From an uncultured Acetobacterium sp. (lineage in GTDB: Bacteria; Bacillota; Clostridia; Eubacteriales; Eubacteriaceae): a stretch of DNA of 64,000 nt. Every line of letters begins with the position of its first letter. The first letter of the stretch is position 1. Made by a program: the position numbers and the translations under genes. The notes under the pieces were generated by a model. The model searched no databases. It saw nothing but the letters and a program-made list of their open reading frames with translations, and had not been told where the DNA came from. The DNA is taken from positions 2,444,736-2,508,735 of the forward strand of contig NZ_OY760905.1 in NCBI RefSeq assembly GCF_963664135.1. The letters run 5' to 3'. Of this stretch, positions 8,152-16,317 are shown one piece after another.

Positions 8152-10149
8152 TTAGCTCCCGCTTTCCGACCGGATCGTTTCAATGATATTCTGCTTTTGC
8201 AGTCGATGGGCGGCATAGCGGGTAGTGCTCCAGGTGATCAGAAATACAGCTAACACGCACAGCACAATGGCAAGCCATGGCAACGCATACGGAATCGGAA
8301 ACATCGATCGAATCGGTAAATTTATAAAAATGCTCACGATAATTCCAACGGGCAGGCCGTACATGAGCGCTTTCAGCGAACATAAAACACTCTCGAGGTT
8401 CAGCATCTGCTTCAATCCTGCCGCGGTCATGCCTACGCTCTGTAAAACGGCAAATTCACGGGAGCGCATCCGTACATTGGTGGACATTGTACTGATCACA
8501 TTGGTAAATCCGATTAGCATGAGAAGCAAAACAAAGCTGTACATAAAGATCGAGGCCAGAACAATGGCGATGTTCATCACCTTCATGTAGTCGTCCACTT
8601 GATAGACCCGTGTATTAAACCCGGACTCCATATAAGAGGCATCCGTATTTTCGGGGAATGTCTGTGCCATCACTTCGTTTGCATACGTGATAAAACCCGC
8701 CACATCAGAGGGGGCGGAATACCAGGAGTAGCCACGAACTTCGGCCTGTGGCACAATCAAACGAACCGGATTCGTATTGGGATAAAAAAGCTCCTTTGGC
8801 ATGTCGGCCTGCGTCAAGACGCCCTGTATCGACAGTTCATAGCTGCTTCCATCCGCTTTCACAAGCGTAATGGCGTTCATTTGGGGCGAAAACGGCACCA
8901 GGTCAACCTTTGTTCCGTTGTCGTTATAGCTGTAGTGGTTGAGCAAAATGGTGGAGCCGAAAGGGACACCGGCCTTTTCGCAAAGCGCGGCATAATGGGT
9001 ATCATCCAAAACGATCATCTCCACCGGAAGTTCCGGTTTGTTCAGCTGGTCAGAAGCCGCTAATACATTCTGCATCGGTGTAGAAATAAGTTCTCCAGGC
9101 AAAATGGTTTCATAGGTGTCAAGATCGTTACCCATGCCGAAAATCGCTGTGTGGTCGAATTCTTCCAGCTTTTGGGCAATGGTGTTCCCCTGTTCACTGC
9201 TGATGGGATGGATATAAACGGTTTCCTTCTTACCGGTCGCTTCGTTCATACGCCTGTCGTAAGCAGAGGTGTACTCTGTCAAAACGGTTTGATCAATATC
9301 GAGCCGGATATAGGATTGGATGGCATTTGCCTGACCGCTCAGTTCCCCGAGGCTGACGAATAATATGACACCGGCGGCCAGCGCAATCACGGTCGAACGA
9401 AAATTTCGGCGGTTACGCTTGATATTTTTGGCGGCCAGCGTTCCCTCAATACCAAAAAGCCGTTCGATCAAAGGACTGGTGCGCACCTGTTTGTGGTCAA
9501 TTTTTATTTCTCCGGTGCTGCGGATACAATCAATGGCAGAAGCCTTCGCCGCCTTATGCGCCGGAAGCCATGCGGAAAGCAGCACTGTCAAAAAGCAAAC
9601 TGCCGCCGCTAGCAGCAGGGCTTTCCAGGATACTACAAACGAAAGCGACAGCGTAATCTCGTTCATCATGATGTGAACCAAACGGTTCAGATCATCCAGG
9701 AAATGATTTGCGACACCAATTCCAACAAAGGTTAAGAGCAACCCCGCAAGGATGCCCAAAGGAATGCCAATTGCCGAAAGCAGAATACTTTCGTACATAA
9801 CGGTGTTTGTAATTTGTTTTTTGGTGGCACCGACGCATTTCAAAACGCCAAACTGCGTCACGCGCTCACCGGCGCTGACACGGAAAACATTGGAGATCAC
9901 GATGATCGCCATGGAAAGAATGATGATGCCGAAAAGAATTGCCGGTACAAGCAGCAGCGCCACATAGCTGTTGCCGTATTCGCCATAATTCACGCCTAAA
10001 AAGCTAACCAGCATGGCATTGCCACTGGCCACAAAACTGCATACGGCGGTAATCAGCGCCGTCGCAAGGGTGATGGCGATCAAGGCACCGATGGTGCGGG
10101 AACGATTGATTTTCAGCTGGCTGTATGCCAGCTTTGCCGTGATCCTCAT
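8152..10149 (-). CDS. FtsX-type ABC transporter permease (module 1)
   Basis: A 665-residue membrane protein: one N-terminal membrane helix, a group of three near residues 55-195, another near 255, a ~230-residue external segment and three C-terminal helices. Two FtsX domains are visible, marked by VTQFGVLKCVGATKKQI and MRSREFAVLQSVGMT. It belongs to the MacB/BceB-like permease group. Its ATG overlaps the stop of the ATPase gene by 4 bases, and both follow a two-component pair, the layout of antimicrobial-peptide sensing and detoxification modules. It is about 195 residues shorter than its paralogue at 16318-18900, mostly in the external part. Confidence 0.88.
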   Translation of the reverse strand: MRITAKLAYSQLKINRSRTIGALIAITLATALITAVCSFVASGNAMLVSFLGVNYGEYGNSYVALLLVPAILFGIIILSMAIIVISNVFRVSAGERVTQFGVLKCVGATKKQITNTVMYESILLSAIGIPLGILAGLLLTFVGIGVANHFLDDLNRLVHIMMNEITLSLSFVVSWKALLLAAAVCFLTVLLSAWLPAHKAAKASAIDCIRSTGEIKIDHKQVRTSPLIERLFGIEGTLAAKNIKRNRRNFRSTVIALAAGVILFVSLGELSGQANAIQSYIRLDIDQTVLTEYTSAYDRRMNEATGKKETVYIHPISSEQGNTIAQKLEEFDHTAIFGMGNDLDTYETILPGELISTPMQNVLAASDQLNKPELPVEMIVLDDTHYAALCEKAGVPFGSTILLNHYSYNDNGTKVDLVPFSPQMNAITLVKADGSSYELSIQGVLTQADMPKELFYPNTNPVRLIVPQAEVRGYSWYSAPSDVAGFITYANEVMAQTFPENTDASYMESGFNTRVYQVDDYMKVMNIAIVLASIFMYSFVLLLMLIGFTNVISTMSTNVRMRSREFAVLQSVGMTAAGLKQMLNLESVLCSLKALMYGLPVGIIVSIFINLPIRSMFPIPYALPWLAIVLCVLAVFLITWSTTRYAAHRLQKQNIIETIRSESGS

Positions 10150-10829
10150 GCCTTCATCACCTCGTCCGAAAGAATTTGACCGTCTCCGAGGGTGATGATT
10201 CGGTCTGCCTGCAAGGCTATCTTTTCATCATGGGTAATGACCAGCAGCGTCTGATTGCTGCGCTTGTTCGCAAGCTTCAAAAGGTCGATAATCTCGCGGC
10301 TTGCTTTGCTGTCCAGATTGCCTGTAGGCTCATCGGCAAGAATAAAAGCCGGGTCGTTAATCAGCGCTCTGCCCACCGACACCCGCTGCTGCTGGCCGCC
10401 GGATAATTCGCTGGGCAGATGCGTTGCGCGCTCCGCAAGGCCAATCGTTTCGAGAATCGAAGAAAGCTTATCCGGATCTGGCTTGCGGTGATCCAGCAGA
10501 CGCGGCAGCATAATGTTTTCCGCTGTCGTCAGGGTGGGGATCAGGTTGTAGAACTGATAGATCATCCCAATGTTTCGGCGCCGGAAGATCGCAAGTTCGC
10601 TCTCATTGAGGTTGTAGATTTCGTTGCCGTCGATTTTCACGCTTCCAGAGGTGGGCTGGTCAATTCCGCCGATCAAATTCATGAGCGTGGATTTGCCCGA
10701 ACCGGAGGCTCCGATGATTGCAACAAATTCCCCCTTATTCATGCTGAAGCTTACATGATCCAAGGCAGTCACGCTGTTGTCGCCCATGCCGTATGTTTTG
10801 GTAAGGCCGTTGATCTCTAATATTGCCAT
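10146..10829 (-). CDS. ABC transporter ATPase (MacB/BceA type, module 1)
   Basis: A 227-residue ATPase with Walker [10 protein letters not shown], signature [15 protein letters not shown], Walker [14 protein letters not shown] and switch histidine in [11 protein letters not shown]. These are the hallmarks of the LolD/MacB/BceA class that pairs with FtsX-type permeases. AGGAGG lies 8 bases before the ATG. It is about 60% identical by eye to the ATPase at 18897-19580. A candidate response-regulator site lies just upstream of its promoter. Confidence 0.93.
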   Translation of the reverse strand: MAILEINGLTKTYGMGDNSVTALDHVSFSMNKGEFVAIIGASGSGKSTLMNLIGGIDQPTSGSVKIDGNEIYNLNESELAIFRRRNIGMIYQFYNLIPTLTTAENIMLPRLLDHRKPDPDKLSSILETIGLAERATHLPSELSGGQQQRVSVGRALINDPAFILADEPTGNLDSKASREIIDLLKLANKRSNQTLLVITHDEKIALQADRIITLGDGQILSDEVMKA

Positions 10830-10860
10830 TTTTTTGTCCTCCTGTAATTTTCATATCCAC

Positions 10861-10892
10861 ATTGTAGCAGACAAAAGTGACTGCAGCGTGAC
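10861..10892 (-). promoter_or_regulatory. Promoter of ABC module 1 with direct-repeat operator
   Basis: On the minus strand a TACAAT -10 (10861-10866) is preceded by two TCAC elements 11 bp apart (complement GTGA at 10877-10880 and 10888-10891), placed where the -35 would be. Two direct repeats one helical turn apart are what OmpR-class response regulators bind. Module 2 has the same TCAC-N7-TCAC pair in the same position, which supports a real site. Confidence 0.6.
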
Positions 10893-10920
10893 TACGGGAC
10901 ATTTTAAAATGACAATCTAT

Positions 10921-11754
10921 TCACTTGAAAAATTTTATGATGAAGGTGGCACCGGTTTCCTTGCCGCCGCCGTCAATTTCGATATCTCCGTTTTGGCCGC
11001 GCACTATGGAAAGCGCAAGTGGCAGTCCGATGCCATACCCGTTCTCGTTTTGGGAATATTCAAACCGCTTAAAAAGGTCGGGATACTTTTGTTTCGAGAT
11101 TCCTTTGCCACAGTCCGTCACGGAAATCCATCGGTAAATGGGATTGATACCGCTATTCACGGTGATCTTACTGTCCATCGGCGAATATTCCGAGGCGTTT
11201 TTTAGCAGGTTTGTCAGGGCTTCTGCGGTCCAGCGACGATCACAAAACAGCGCGGTATCATTGGCCAGTTCGACCGTTTGATTTTTCACATCGAGCAAGA
11301 CTTCCAAGGGCTGTTTAGCTTTCTTTAACAGGTCGCCTGCCGAAATTTCCGCCATCGAAAATTCGACTGCGCCGGAATCCAGCCGCGTCATTTTCAGTAG
11401 GGTTGCAACAAGCCAGTCCATGCGGGTGAGGCTAATTTTGATATTGGCGACAAATTCCTCCTGCTTATCGGCAGGTGCATTTTCCAGTAAATCTACCATA
11501 ATCAGCATCGAGGTAAGGGGTGTTTTCAGCTGGTGCGAAATATCGGCAAGATAGTCCACCAGTAAATCCCGATCACGCTGCGCCGTGTTCCGCTGTTCAT
11601 TGTTGATGCGCACAAGGGTGCTGATGTCGTTTTTCAAGATGCTCCATGGGCCCTCGCGGTTGTCCCGAAAATCGACTTCTTTGCCATCGATGACTTTGCG
11701 GATATCGTCTGATAATGCTGTGATTTCCTGCTTTTTAATCAGCACGATATCCAA
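10921..11754 (-). CDS. Sensor histidine kinase lacking membrane helices (module 1)
   Basis: A 277-residue kinase with the H box DISHQLKTPLTS (His74), N box NLLKNASEYSP, G1 DCGKGIS and G2 YGIGLPLALS. Unlike its paralogue at 19663-20670 it has no transmembrane segment: the protein starts at a position equivalent to just after the second membrane helix. The first codons overlap the end of the response-regulator gene by 20 bases, so there is no room for a missing N-terminus in this frame. It may be a cytosolic kinase or may reach the membrane through the ABC permease, as BceS does through BceB. The paired regulator gene is directly upstream. Confidence 0.88.
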   Translation of the reverse strand: MDIVLIKKQEITALSDDIRKVIDGKEVDFRDNREGPWSILKNDISTLVRINNEQRNTAQRDRDLLVDYLADISHQLKTPLTSMLIMVDLLENAPADKQEEFVANIKISLTRMDWLVATLLKMTRLDSGAVEFSMAEISAGDLLKKAKQPLEVLLDVKNQTVELANDTALFCDRRWTAEALTNLLKNASEYSPMDSKITVNSGINPIYRWISVTDCGKGISKQKYPDLFKRFEYSQNENGYGIGLPLALSIVRGQNGDIEIDGGGKETGATFIIKFFK

Positions 11755-12433
11755 CCCCCCTGACTGTTTCGATGGAAACGGCGTCTCCCAGCTTTTGGCG
11801 CAGCCGCTTAATATAGACAGTTAGTGTGTTGTCCTCCACGAAATTACCGCCGTTGTCCCAGATGCTTTCCAAAATTTGCGTCCGGGTAAGAAGCTGCGAC
11901 TTATTTGCCGCAAAGGTTAAAAGCAAGCGATATTCCAGCGCAGTCAACTCGACCGGCGCCGTTCCGATAAACACTTTTCCAGCCGCGGTGTCAATGTTTG
12001 CTTTTCCAAGGGTCACCAACTGCGATTGATTTGCCCCGGAGCCGCTATTGAGGGTTCGTTTCACCCGAGCCAGCAGCTCACGTAGCCGGAAAGGTTTTGT
12101 GATATAATCCGCAGCGCCGTTTTCAAAGGCCTGCACAATTTTGTTTTCGTCGTCCACAATGGTCAGAAAAATAATTGCCGTATTGGTATTTTTTAGCTTT
12201 TGACTAATCTCGAAGCCTGTCCCGTCCGGCAATTGCAGATCCAGTATCGCTAAATCAAATCGCTCTGTTTCAATCGCGCGGCAGGCGGTATTGACATCCT
12301 TACAGTGGAACGGTGCATACTGCTCCTGCTCCAAAGCATAAGCCAGCCCCGATGCAATCATCAGATCGTCTTCCACCAATAAAATTCGTTGTATCGGAAT
12401 CACCTTCTTTCTGCCTTTCTGCTTGTTACTCAT
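11735..12433 (-). CDS. OmpR-family response regulator (module 1)
   Basis: A 232-residue regulator. The receiver domain has ILLVEDD at the N-terminus, the phosphorylated aspartate in LAILDLQLPDGTG and the switch lysine in DYITKPFRLRELLARV. The C-terminal winged helix ends NTLTVYIKRLRQKLGDAVSIETVRGVGYRAD. It likely binds the TCAC direct repeats before the ABC ATPase gene. The start is uncertain: the ATG at 12433 has no good ribosome site, and a GTG ten codons later also lacks a clear site. It is paralogous to 20657-21343. Confidence 0.9.
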   Translation of the reverse strand: MSNKQKGRKKVIPIQRILLVEDDLMIASGLAYALEQEQYAPFHCKDVNTACRAIETERFDLAILDLQLPDGTGFEISQKLKNTNTAIIFLTIVDDENKIVQAFENGAADYITKPFRLRELLARVKRTLNSGSGANQSQLVTLGKANIDTAAGKVFIGTAPVELTALEYRLLLTFAANKSQLLTRTQILESIWDNGGNFVEDNTLTVYIKRLRQKLGDAVSIETVRGVGYRAD

Positions 12434-12710
12434 ACCGCCAGGAGATGAGGACTCGCTGAAAAATTATACTATAGTAATGAAAGTATATCATACTCGAGAA
12501 TGATGATATAGCATAATGTTTAAGCGGTCTTTCTCTTTGCATGAAACCAAACACGCTGCTAGAATTTCAAATAGAACCGCTGTTATGCTATGACAGGCTC
12601 ATTTCTTGGTGGTGTTTACGGCTGTCATTGGTTGTTTAATGCTGCGATGCCGGTTCTTTAAATTACTGGTTGCCTGTAGGCTAATTTCTATGACATGAGA
12701 GACATTTCGT
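12434..12710. other. Divergent intergenic region with nested inverted repeats
   Basis: Between the response regulator and selO. TATATCAT (12484-12491) pairs with ATGATATA (12503-12510). A longer-range pair follows: ATAGCATAA with GCGGT near 12508-12528, against ACCGC with TTATGCTAT near 12572-12588. No open reading frame is credible here. The dyads could be operators for the two-component module or remnants of a repeat element; the promoter-bearing repeat for selO begins at its right end. Confidence 0.4.
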
Positions 12711-12739
12711 TTGTCAGGTCATCACAAATGTGGTAGACT
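12691..12739 (+). promoter_or_regulatory. Repeat-derived promoter of selO
   Basis: The dispersed repeat in reverse orientation (GACATTTCGTTTGTCAGG) supplies a -35 TTGTCA at 12711-12716. A 17-base spacer leads to TAGACT at 12734-12739, 87 bases before the selO ATG. The same arrangement recurs at 29745, 40709 and 48718. Confidence 0.65.
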
Positions 12740-12825
12740 GAAAAAAACAACACAAGACGAAATCAGAATTAGCATGACGTTTCAGGTCGCTTGTGACCTT
12801 GAGTGAAACGAAAGGAATGGTGATA

Positions 12826-14304
12826 ATGATGGAAAAAAATAATATTGGTTGGAATTTGGAAAATAGTTACGCTGAACTGCCGGAATTATTCTATACCCCG
12901 CTTAAATTAGAAACGGTCAGCGCTCCGAAACTGGTTATTTTGAATCAGCGCTTAGCAAAAGATCTTGGTTTGGATGCTGAAGCGCTAGTTAGTCAGGCCG
13001 GGATCAATATCTTAGCCGGTCAGGCCTTACCGGCAAATGCAAAACCAATCGCCCAGGCTTATGCCGGTCATCAATTTGGCTATTTTACGATGCTCGGTGA
13101 TGGTCGGGCAATGCTGATTGGCGAACAGATCACACCAGCCGGTGAGCGCTTTGATATCCAACTCAAAGGATCAGGAAAAACGCCTTATTCGCGCAGTGGC
13201 GATGGTAAAGCGGCGCTGGGACCGATGCTCAGGGAATATCTGATCAGTGAAGCGATGTATTATCTGGGCATTCCGACTTCCCGAAGTTTGGCGGTCGTGA
13301 CAACAGGCGATCCGGTGTATCGCGAAAAAACTCTCCAAGGGGCGATTTTAACGCGGGTGGCGGCTAGTCATATTCGGGTCGGCACCTTTGAATATGCAGC
13401 TCAGTGGGGGACTATCGCCGATGTCAAAGCCCTGGCCGATTATACCATTAACCGCCATTTCCCCTGGCTTCAGTCGGAACAAAACGTTTATCTTGGGTTA
13501 TTGGACGAAGTCATCAAAGCTCAGGCTTCCCTCATTGCGAAATGGCAGTTGGTGGGCTTTATTCATGGGGTCATGAATACCGATAATGTGTTCATCAGTG
13601 GCGAAACAATCGATTATGGTCCCTGTGCCTTTATGGATCACTATGATCCGGAAACGGTGTTTAGTTCCATTGATCTGCAGGGACGGTATGCCTATCGGAA
13701 TCAACCCAATATTGACTTGTGGAATTTGGCCCGCTTGGCCGAAACCCTGATTCCGTTAGTCGATGACAATCAGGAACAGGCGCTTAAATTAGTCGAAGAC
13801 TCACTGCGAAACTTTCCTTCATTGTTTCAGGTGGACTGGCTCCAGGGAATGCGCTTAAAACTGGGCATTACCAATGAAGAGCCGGAAGATGAGAAGCTGA
13901 TTGCCGATTTATTGGGACTAATGAAGCAGTATCAAGCCGATTATACCAATACCTTTGTTGATTTAACGCTCGATAAAATCCTTAATAAAACCCAGTCATC
14001 TGAATTGTATGAAAGTGATGCCTTTAAAAATTGGCTGGAACGATGGAAGGCCTGTTTGGAAAGACAGGAGCAAACCGATCAAGACATCAAGAAGTTAATG
14101 AAACAAGCGAATCCGGTGGTCATCCCAAGAAATTATCAGGTTGAAAAAGTCTTACAAGCAGCTAACGAACAGGATGATTTTAAGCCCTTGCAGCAATTAT
14201 TAGAAGTCCTTCAATCACCATACGATTACAATTCGCTTAATCAGCAATATATGACACCACCGGAACCGTCGAATCAGCCCTATAAAACGTATTGTGGGAC
14301 GTGA
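12826..14304 (+). CDS. selO: Protein adenylyltransferase SelO (YdiU family)
   Basis: A 493-residue pseudokinase-fold protein that transfers AMP to protein hydroxyl groups. Family landmarks: [18 protein letters not shown] near residue 75, [54 protein letters not shown] (the metal- and catalysis-related loop) and a short C-terminus ending YCGT. The C-terminal cysteine is encoded by TGT, so no selenocysteine is involved. The ATG at 12826 follows AAAGGAATGG; the ATG 3 bases later is equally possible. A captured repeat promoter lies upstream. The last 45 codons are duplicated in degenerate form at 5052-5199. Confidence 0.93.
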   Translation: MMEKNNIGWNLENSYAELPELFYTPLKLETVSAPKLVILNQRLAKDLGLDAEALVSQAGINILAGQALPANAKPIAQAYAGHQFGYFTMLGDGRAMLIGEQITPAGERFDIQLKGSGKTPYSRSGDGKAALGPMLREYLISEAMYYLGIPTSRSLAVVTTGDPVYREKTLQGAILTRVAASHIRVGTFEYAAQWGTIADVKALADYTINRHFPWLQSEQNVYLGLLDEVIKAQASLIAKWQLVGFIHGVMNTDNVFISGETIDYGPCAFMDHYDPETVFSSIDLQGRYAYRNQPNIDLWNLARLAETLIPLVDDNQEQALKLVEDSLRNFPSLFQVDWLQGMRLKLGITNEEPEDEKLIADLLGLMKQYQADYTNTFVDLTLDKILNKTQSSELYESDAFKNWLERWKACLERQEQTDQDIKKLMKQANPVVIPRNYQVEKVLQAANEQDDFKPLQQLLEVLQSPYDYNSLNQQYMTPPEPSNQPYKTYCGT

Positions 14305-14389
14305 TTTTCAAATAAAGCTCGGTCGATTACTTTAAATCTTGGTACAAATGGAAATTCTAATACTATACCGGAATAATAGGAGGAATTAT

Positions 14390-14989
14390 ATGAATATAAA
14401 TAGTATATCTTCTGGATTTAACATCATGTCTTCAGAAAAAAGCAAGACAACATCCACCCCAAAAGTGCAGGAAGCTAGCGATTCATTAAAAGAAACCATT
14501 GTGGTTATGGCAAAGGAAGATGCCGTAAATGGGGTATATATGGGAGATCAATTTCGCACGCTACGAATGAGTGAGGTAAAAAAAGTTGCACCGAACAGGG
14601 CTGCCGCCATGGCAAAGGCGACATCAATTATGAACTCGGAAAATAATGCAGAGAGTCTAAAAAAAATGGAGGCTGCTGATTATAAGTGGATCCGGATGTT
14701 GCTGGGATTACCATATAAGGCTCAATTCGAAACAGGGCCATTAGGAACTGGCGCTCATGTTTTTGATGAAAATGGAGATGAAATCGCAACCTATACTCCA
14801 CAAGTAGGCTGGCAGACCCGTTCATCAAAGACTGAAAATACTAAATCGGATGAATTAAAGTTTATTTATTATGATGCTTATATTGAAGCCAGACATGCAA
14901 TGAAAAATGGGACTGTCTCAAACACGCAAAAATCTGCTGTGGTAGATACAGCTATACAGCAAAATGCAAGTTTGGATGTAAAGGTATAA
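14390..14989 (+). CDS. Unrecognised protein of 199 residues
   Basis: Begins MNINSISSGFNIMSSEKS after a clear AGGAGG 6 bases upstream. The protein is soluble, with a low-complexity serine/threonine/lysine-rich first 30 residues, then a mixed region with MAKEDAVNGVYMGDQFRTL, a helical segment rich in alanine and a GTGAHVFDENGDEIATYTP strand pair. It has no signal peptide or membrane helix, and I do not recognise a family. The style (short N-terminal linker, EARHAMKNG near the C-terminus) recalls uncharacterised clostridial proteins sometimes found near motility genes, but nothing here supports that role. It follows selO by 85 bases in the same direction and may share its transcript. Confidence 0.65.
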   Translation: MNINSISSGFNIMSSEKSKTTSTPKVQEASDSLKETIVVMAKEDAVNGVYMGDQFRTLRMSEVKKVAPNRAAAMAKATSIMNSENNAESLKKMEAADYKWIRMLLGLPYKAQFETGPLGTGAHVFDENGDEIATYTPQVGWQTRSSKTENTKSDELKFIYYDAYIEARHAMKNGTVSNTQKSAVVDTAIQQNASLDVKV

Positions 14990-15022
14990 CAATTTAGCTG
15001 GTTAAAGCTGAACTAATTCATA

Positions 15023-15064
15023 GTCAGTTTAAAATGATTCACCATCTCTTAGATGGGAACTGAC
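15023..15064. other. Nested hairpin before repeat copy e
   Basis: Outer arms GTCAGTT (15023-15029) and AACTGAC (15058-15064) enclose inner arms CCATCT and AGATGG with a three-base loop. It could end the selO transcript; there is no T-run. Confidence 0.45.
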
Positions 15065-15076
15065 GAGCGGGAGTAG

Positions 15077-15116
15077 CATGACAAACGAAAGATCCTCGCG
15101 TCATGCCCTCGTCAGG
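15077..15116 (+). repeat. Dispersed 40-bp REP-like repeat, copy e
   Basis: Aligns without gaps to copies at 21463 and 27333, sharing CATGACAAACGAAA, a TCC block and GTCATGCCCTCGTCA. It stands 43 bases before the TraB/TIKI-like start. An ATG inside it (15078) creates a spurious upstream extension of that gene. Confidence 0.8.
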
Positions 15117-15158
15117 AGAATGGCACAAATAAATTTGTATAATAGTGGAGGCTTTAGA

Positions 15159-15971
15159 ATGAATGCAGCAAAGAAGAAGCATAAACTCAGAAATAGGATA
15201 CTAATCGGACTGTTGATAATACTGTTGTTCGCTGTTAGCACACTTGGATTTTTGTGGAATCGACATCTAAATAAAAATAGTTTGGTTGCTTCATTTAATA
15301 CACCTCAGAATCAAACCGTGTATCTATTAGGAACCCTTCATGAATCACACTTTAATAATTTTTTGGGATATTCGATGGAAGATATTACGAGTGCGATTGC
15401 GAATATAAAACCAGATCGTGTTCTAATTGAAGCCAGAGAAGAGATGTATAATGAATACGGTGTAGTTGATGGTCCTGTTGATATGGCGGTTGTATATAGT
15501 TATTGCCTTGATAACGACATCAAAGTTGGAATGGTGGATTGGTGGGTGGTTGATAATGATTTCCAAGGAAATTCAACCAATGAGAAACGCGATGATAAAA
15601 TATCTGAAAATATTAACCTCAAATTGAATGATTTGCCGCCTGAAGCAACAATTCTGATAGTCTGTGGTTCTGGACATTTTCATGAGCAGACAGAACGGTT
15701 TATTACGAATGGCTTTGTAAGAAAGACGTTAACCAATAAGTCTGATATTTTTGTTAGTGAAAAAGACGGGTTTACCTATCCAGAAAGTTTGGAAGCTGTG
15801 TGGGAAAAACGGGCTTTTTTCTACGCCTATACACTTCCACAGATCATCGCAACTGATCCAAATCTAAGTGATGAAATCAAGGCACAGTTCACCGACGGAA
15901 ATCACGACAATTTTTATAACAGTCAAATGGTGTACTGCGAGTTGTTTAGAGGTAACAAACTTTACGAATAG
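15159..15971 (+). CDS. TraB/TIKI-superfamily protein, membrane-anchored
   Basis: A 270-residue protein with a basic N-terminus and one membrane helix (residues 17-35, ILIGLLIILLFAVSTLGFLW), then an extracytoplasmic domain. The motifs YLLGTLHESH near residue 60, RVLIEAREE near 90 and VCGSGHFHEQ near 175 fit the GxxH, ExR and GxxH pattern of the TraB/GumN/TIKI metalloprotease-like superfamily. The chemistry in bacteria is largely uncharacterised. GGAGG precedes the ATG and a TATAAT lies at 15138-15143. It is isolated between selO-linked genes and the second two-component module. Confidence 0.65.
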   Translation: MNAAKKKHKLRNRILIGLLIILLFAVSTLGFLWNRHLNKNSLVASFNTPQNQTVYLLGTLHESHFNNFLGYSMEDITSAIANIKPDRVLIEAREEMYNEYGVVDGPVDMAVVYSYCLDNDIKVGMVDWWVVDNDFQGNSTNEKRDDKISENINLKLNDLPPEATILIVCGSGHFHEQTERFITNGFVRKTLTNKSDIFVSEKDGFTYPESLEAVWEKRAFFYAYTLPQIIATDPNLSDEIKAQFTDGNHDNFYNSQMVYCELFRGNKLYE

Positions 15972-15987
15972 AATAAGCTGATGGCGC

Positions 15988-16007
15988 GTGTTAATCGTAA
16001 TTAACAC
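15988..16007. terminator. Short perfect hairpin
   Basis: GTGTTAAT and ATTAACAC separated by CGTA, 16 bases after the TraB/TIKI-like stop. No T-run follows, so termination is uncertain. Confidence 0.4.
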
Positions 16008-16114
16008 AGATACCTTATGATTGTCTTTATCTTCAAGGGATCAAGCTCTAAATCATTTAACTGGATATTTTCTGCAATTCCAACTGCTTTTTCTAATTCT
16101 ACTCGTATATTCAT
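16001..16114 (-). CDS. Possible 37-residue small protein
   Basis: A small frame MNIRVELEKAVGIAENIQLN... ending RYLC, with AAGGAG 12 bases before the ATG. It may be a genuine short protein or the clipped N-terminus of a lost gene. It lies directly downstream of the broken WYL-regulator fragment on the same strand, so it may be debris of the same lost operon. No family recognised. Confidence 0.35.
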   Translation of the reverse strand: MNIRVELEKAVGIAENIQLNDLELDPLKIKTIIRYLC

Positions 16115-16174
16115 TTTCTTATACTCCTTGTAACGATCTAATGGCGGCTTTGTATTTTTCTATTATCTTTTGCT

Positions 16175-16300
16175 TTATAGACTGAGGTCGAAAAATAGGA
16201 TGCCGCCATTTTTTCCGATTGTAACATAAATCGGAATACCGGCACGGTTGATTGTGTCAACATCACGCTAGATAGTTGTCGATTGTGGATCACTTGACCA
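16175..16300 (-). pseudogene. Broken N-terminal piece of a YafY/WYL regulator
   Basis: Read on the minus strand this gives SSDPQSTTI, an in-frame TAG, then RDVDTINRAGIPIYVTIGKN and a GGILFFDLSL tail. This matches the winged-helix part of YafY-type regulators (SPRTIYRDIGTINMAGIP in the intact gene at 3191), with the conserved tyrosine codon turned into a stop. Neither the start nor the WYL domain remains. Confidence 0.8.
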
Positions 16301-16317
16301 GCTTTTTTTGATTTGAA

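Noticed and set aside
8599-9063. Plus-strand frame inside the module 1 permease gene
   Set aside because: Arginine/histidine/glycine-rich shadow frame opposite a conserved membrane protein.
14290-14304. Possible selenocysteine at the end of SelO
   Set aside because: The cysteine near the end is encoded by TGT, followed by GGG ACG TGA; no in-frame TGA precedes it, so a normal cysteine protein is made.
15078-15158. N-terminal extension of the TraB/TIKI-like protein from ATG 15078
   Set aside because: The extra codons are the dispersed repeat; a proper GGAGG lies before ATG 15159.
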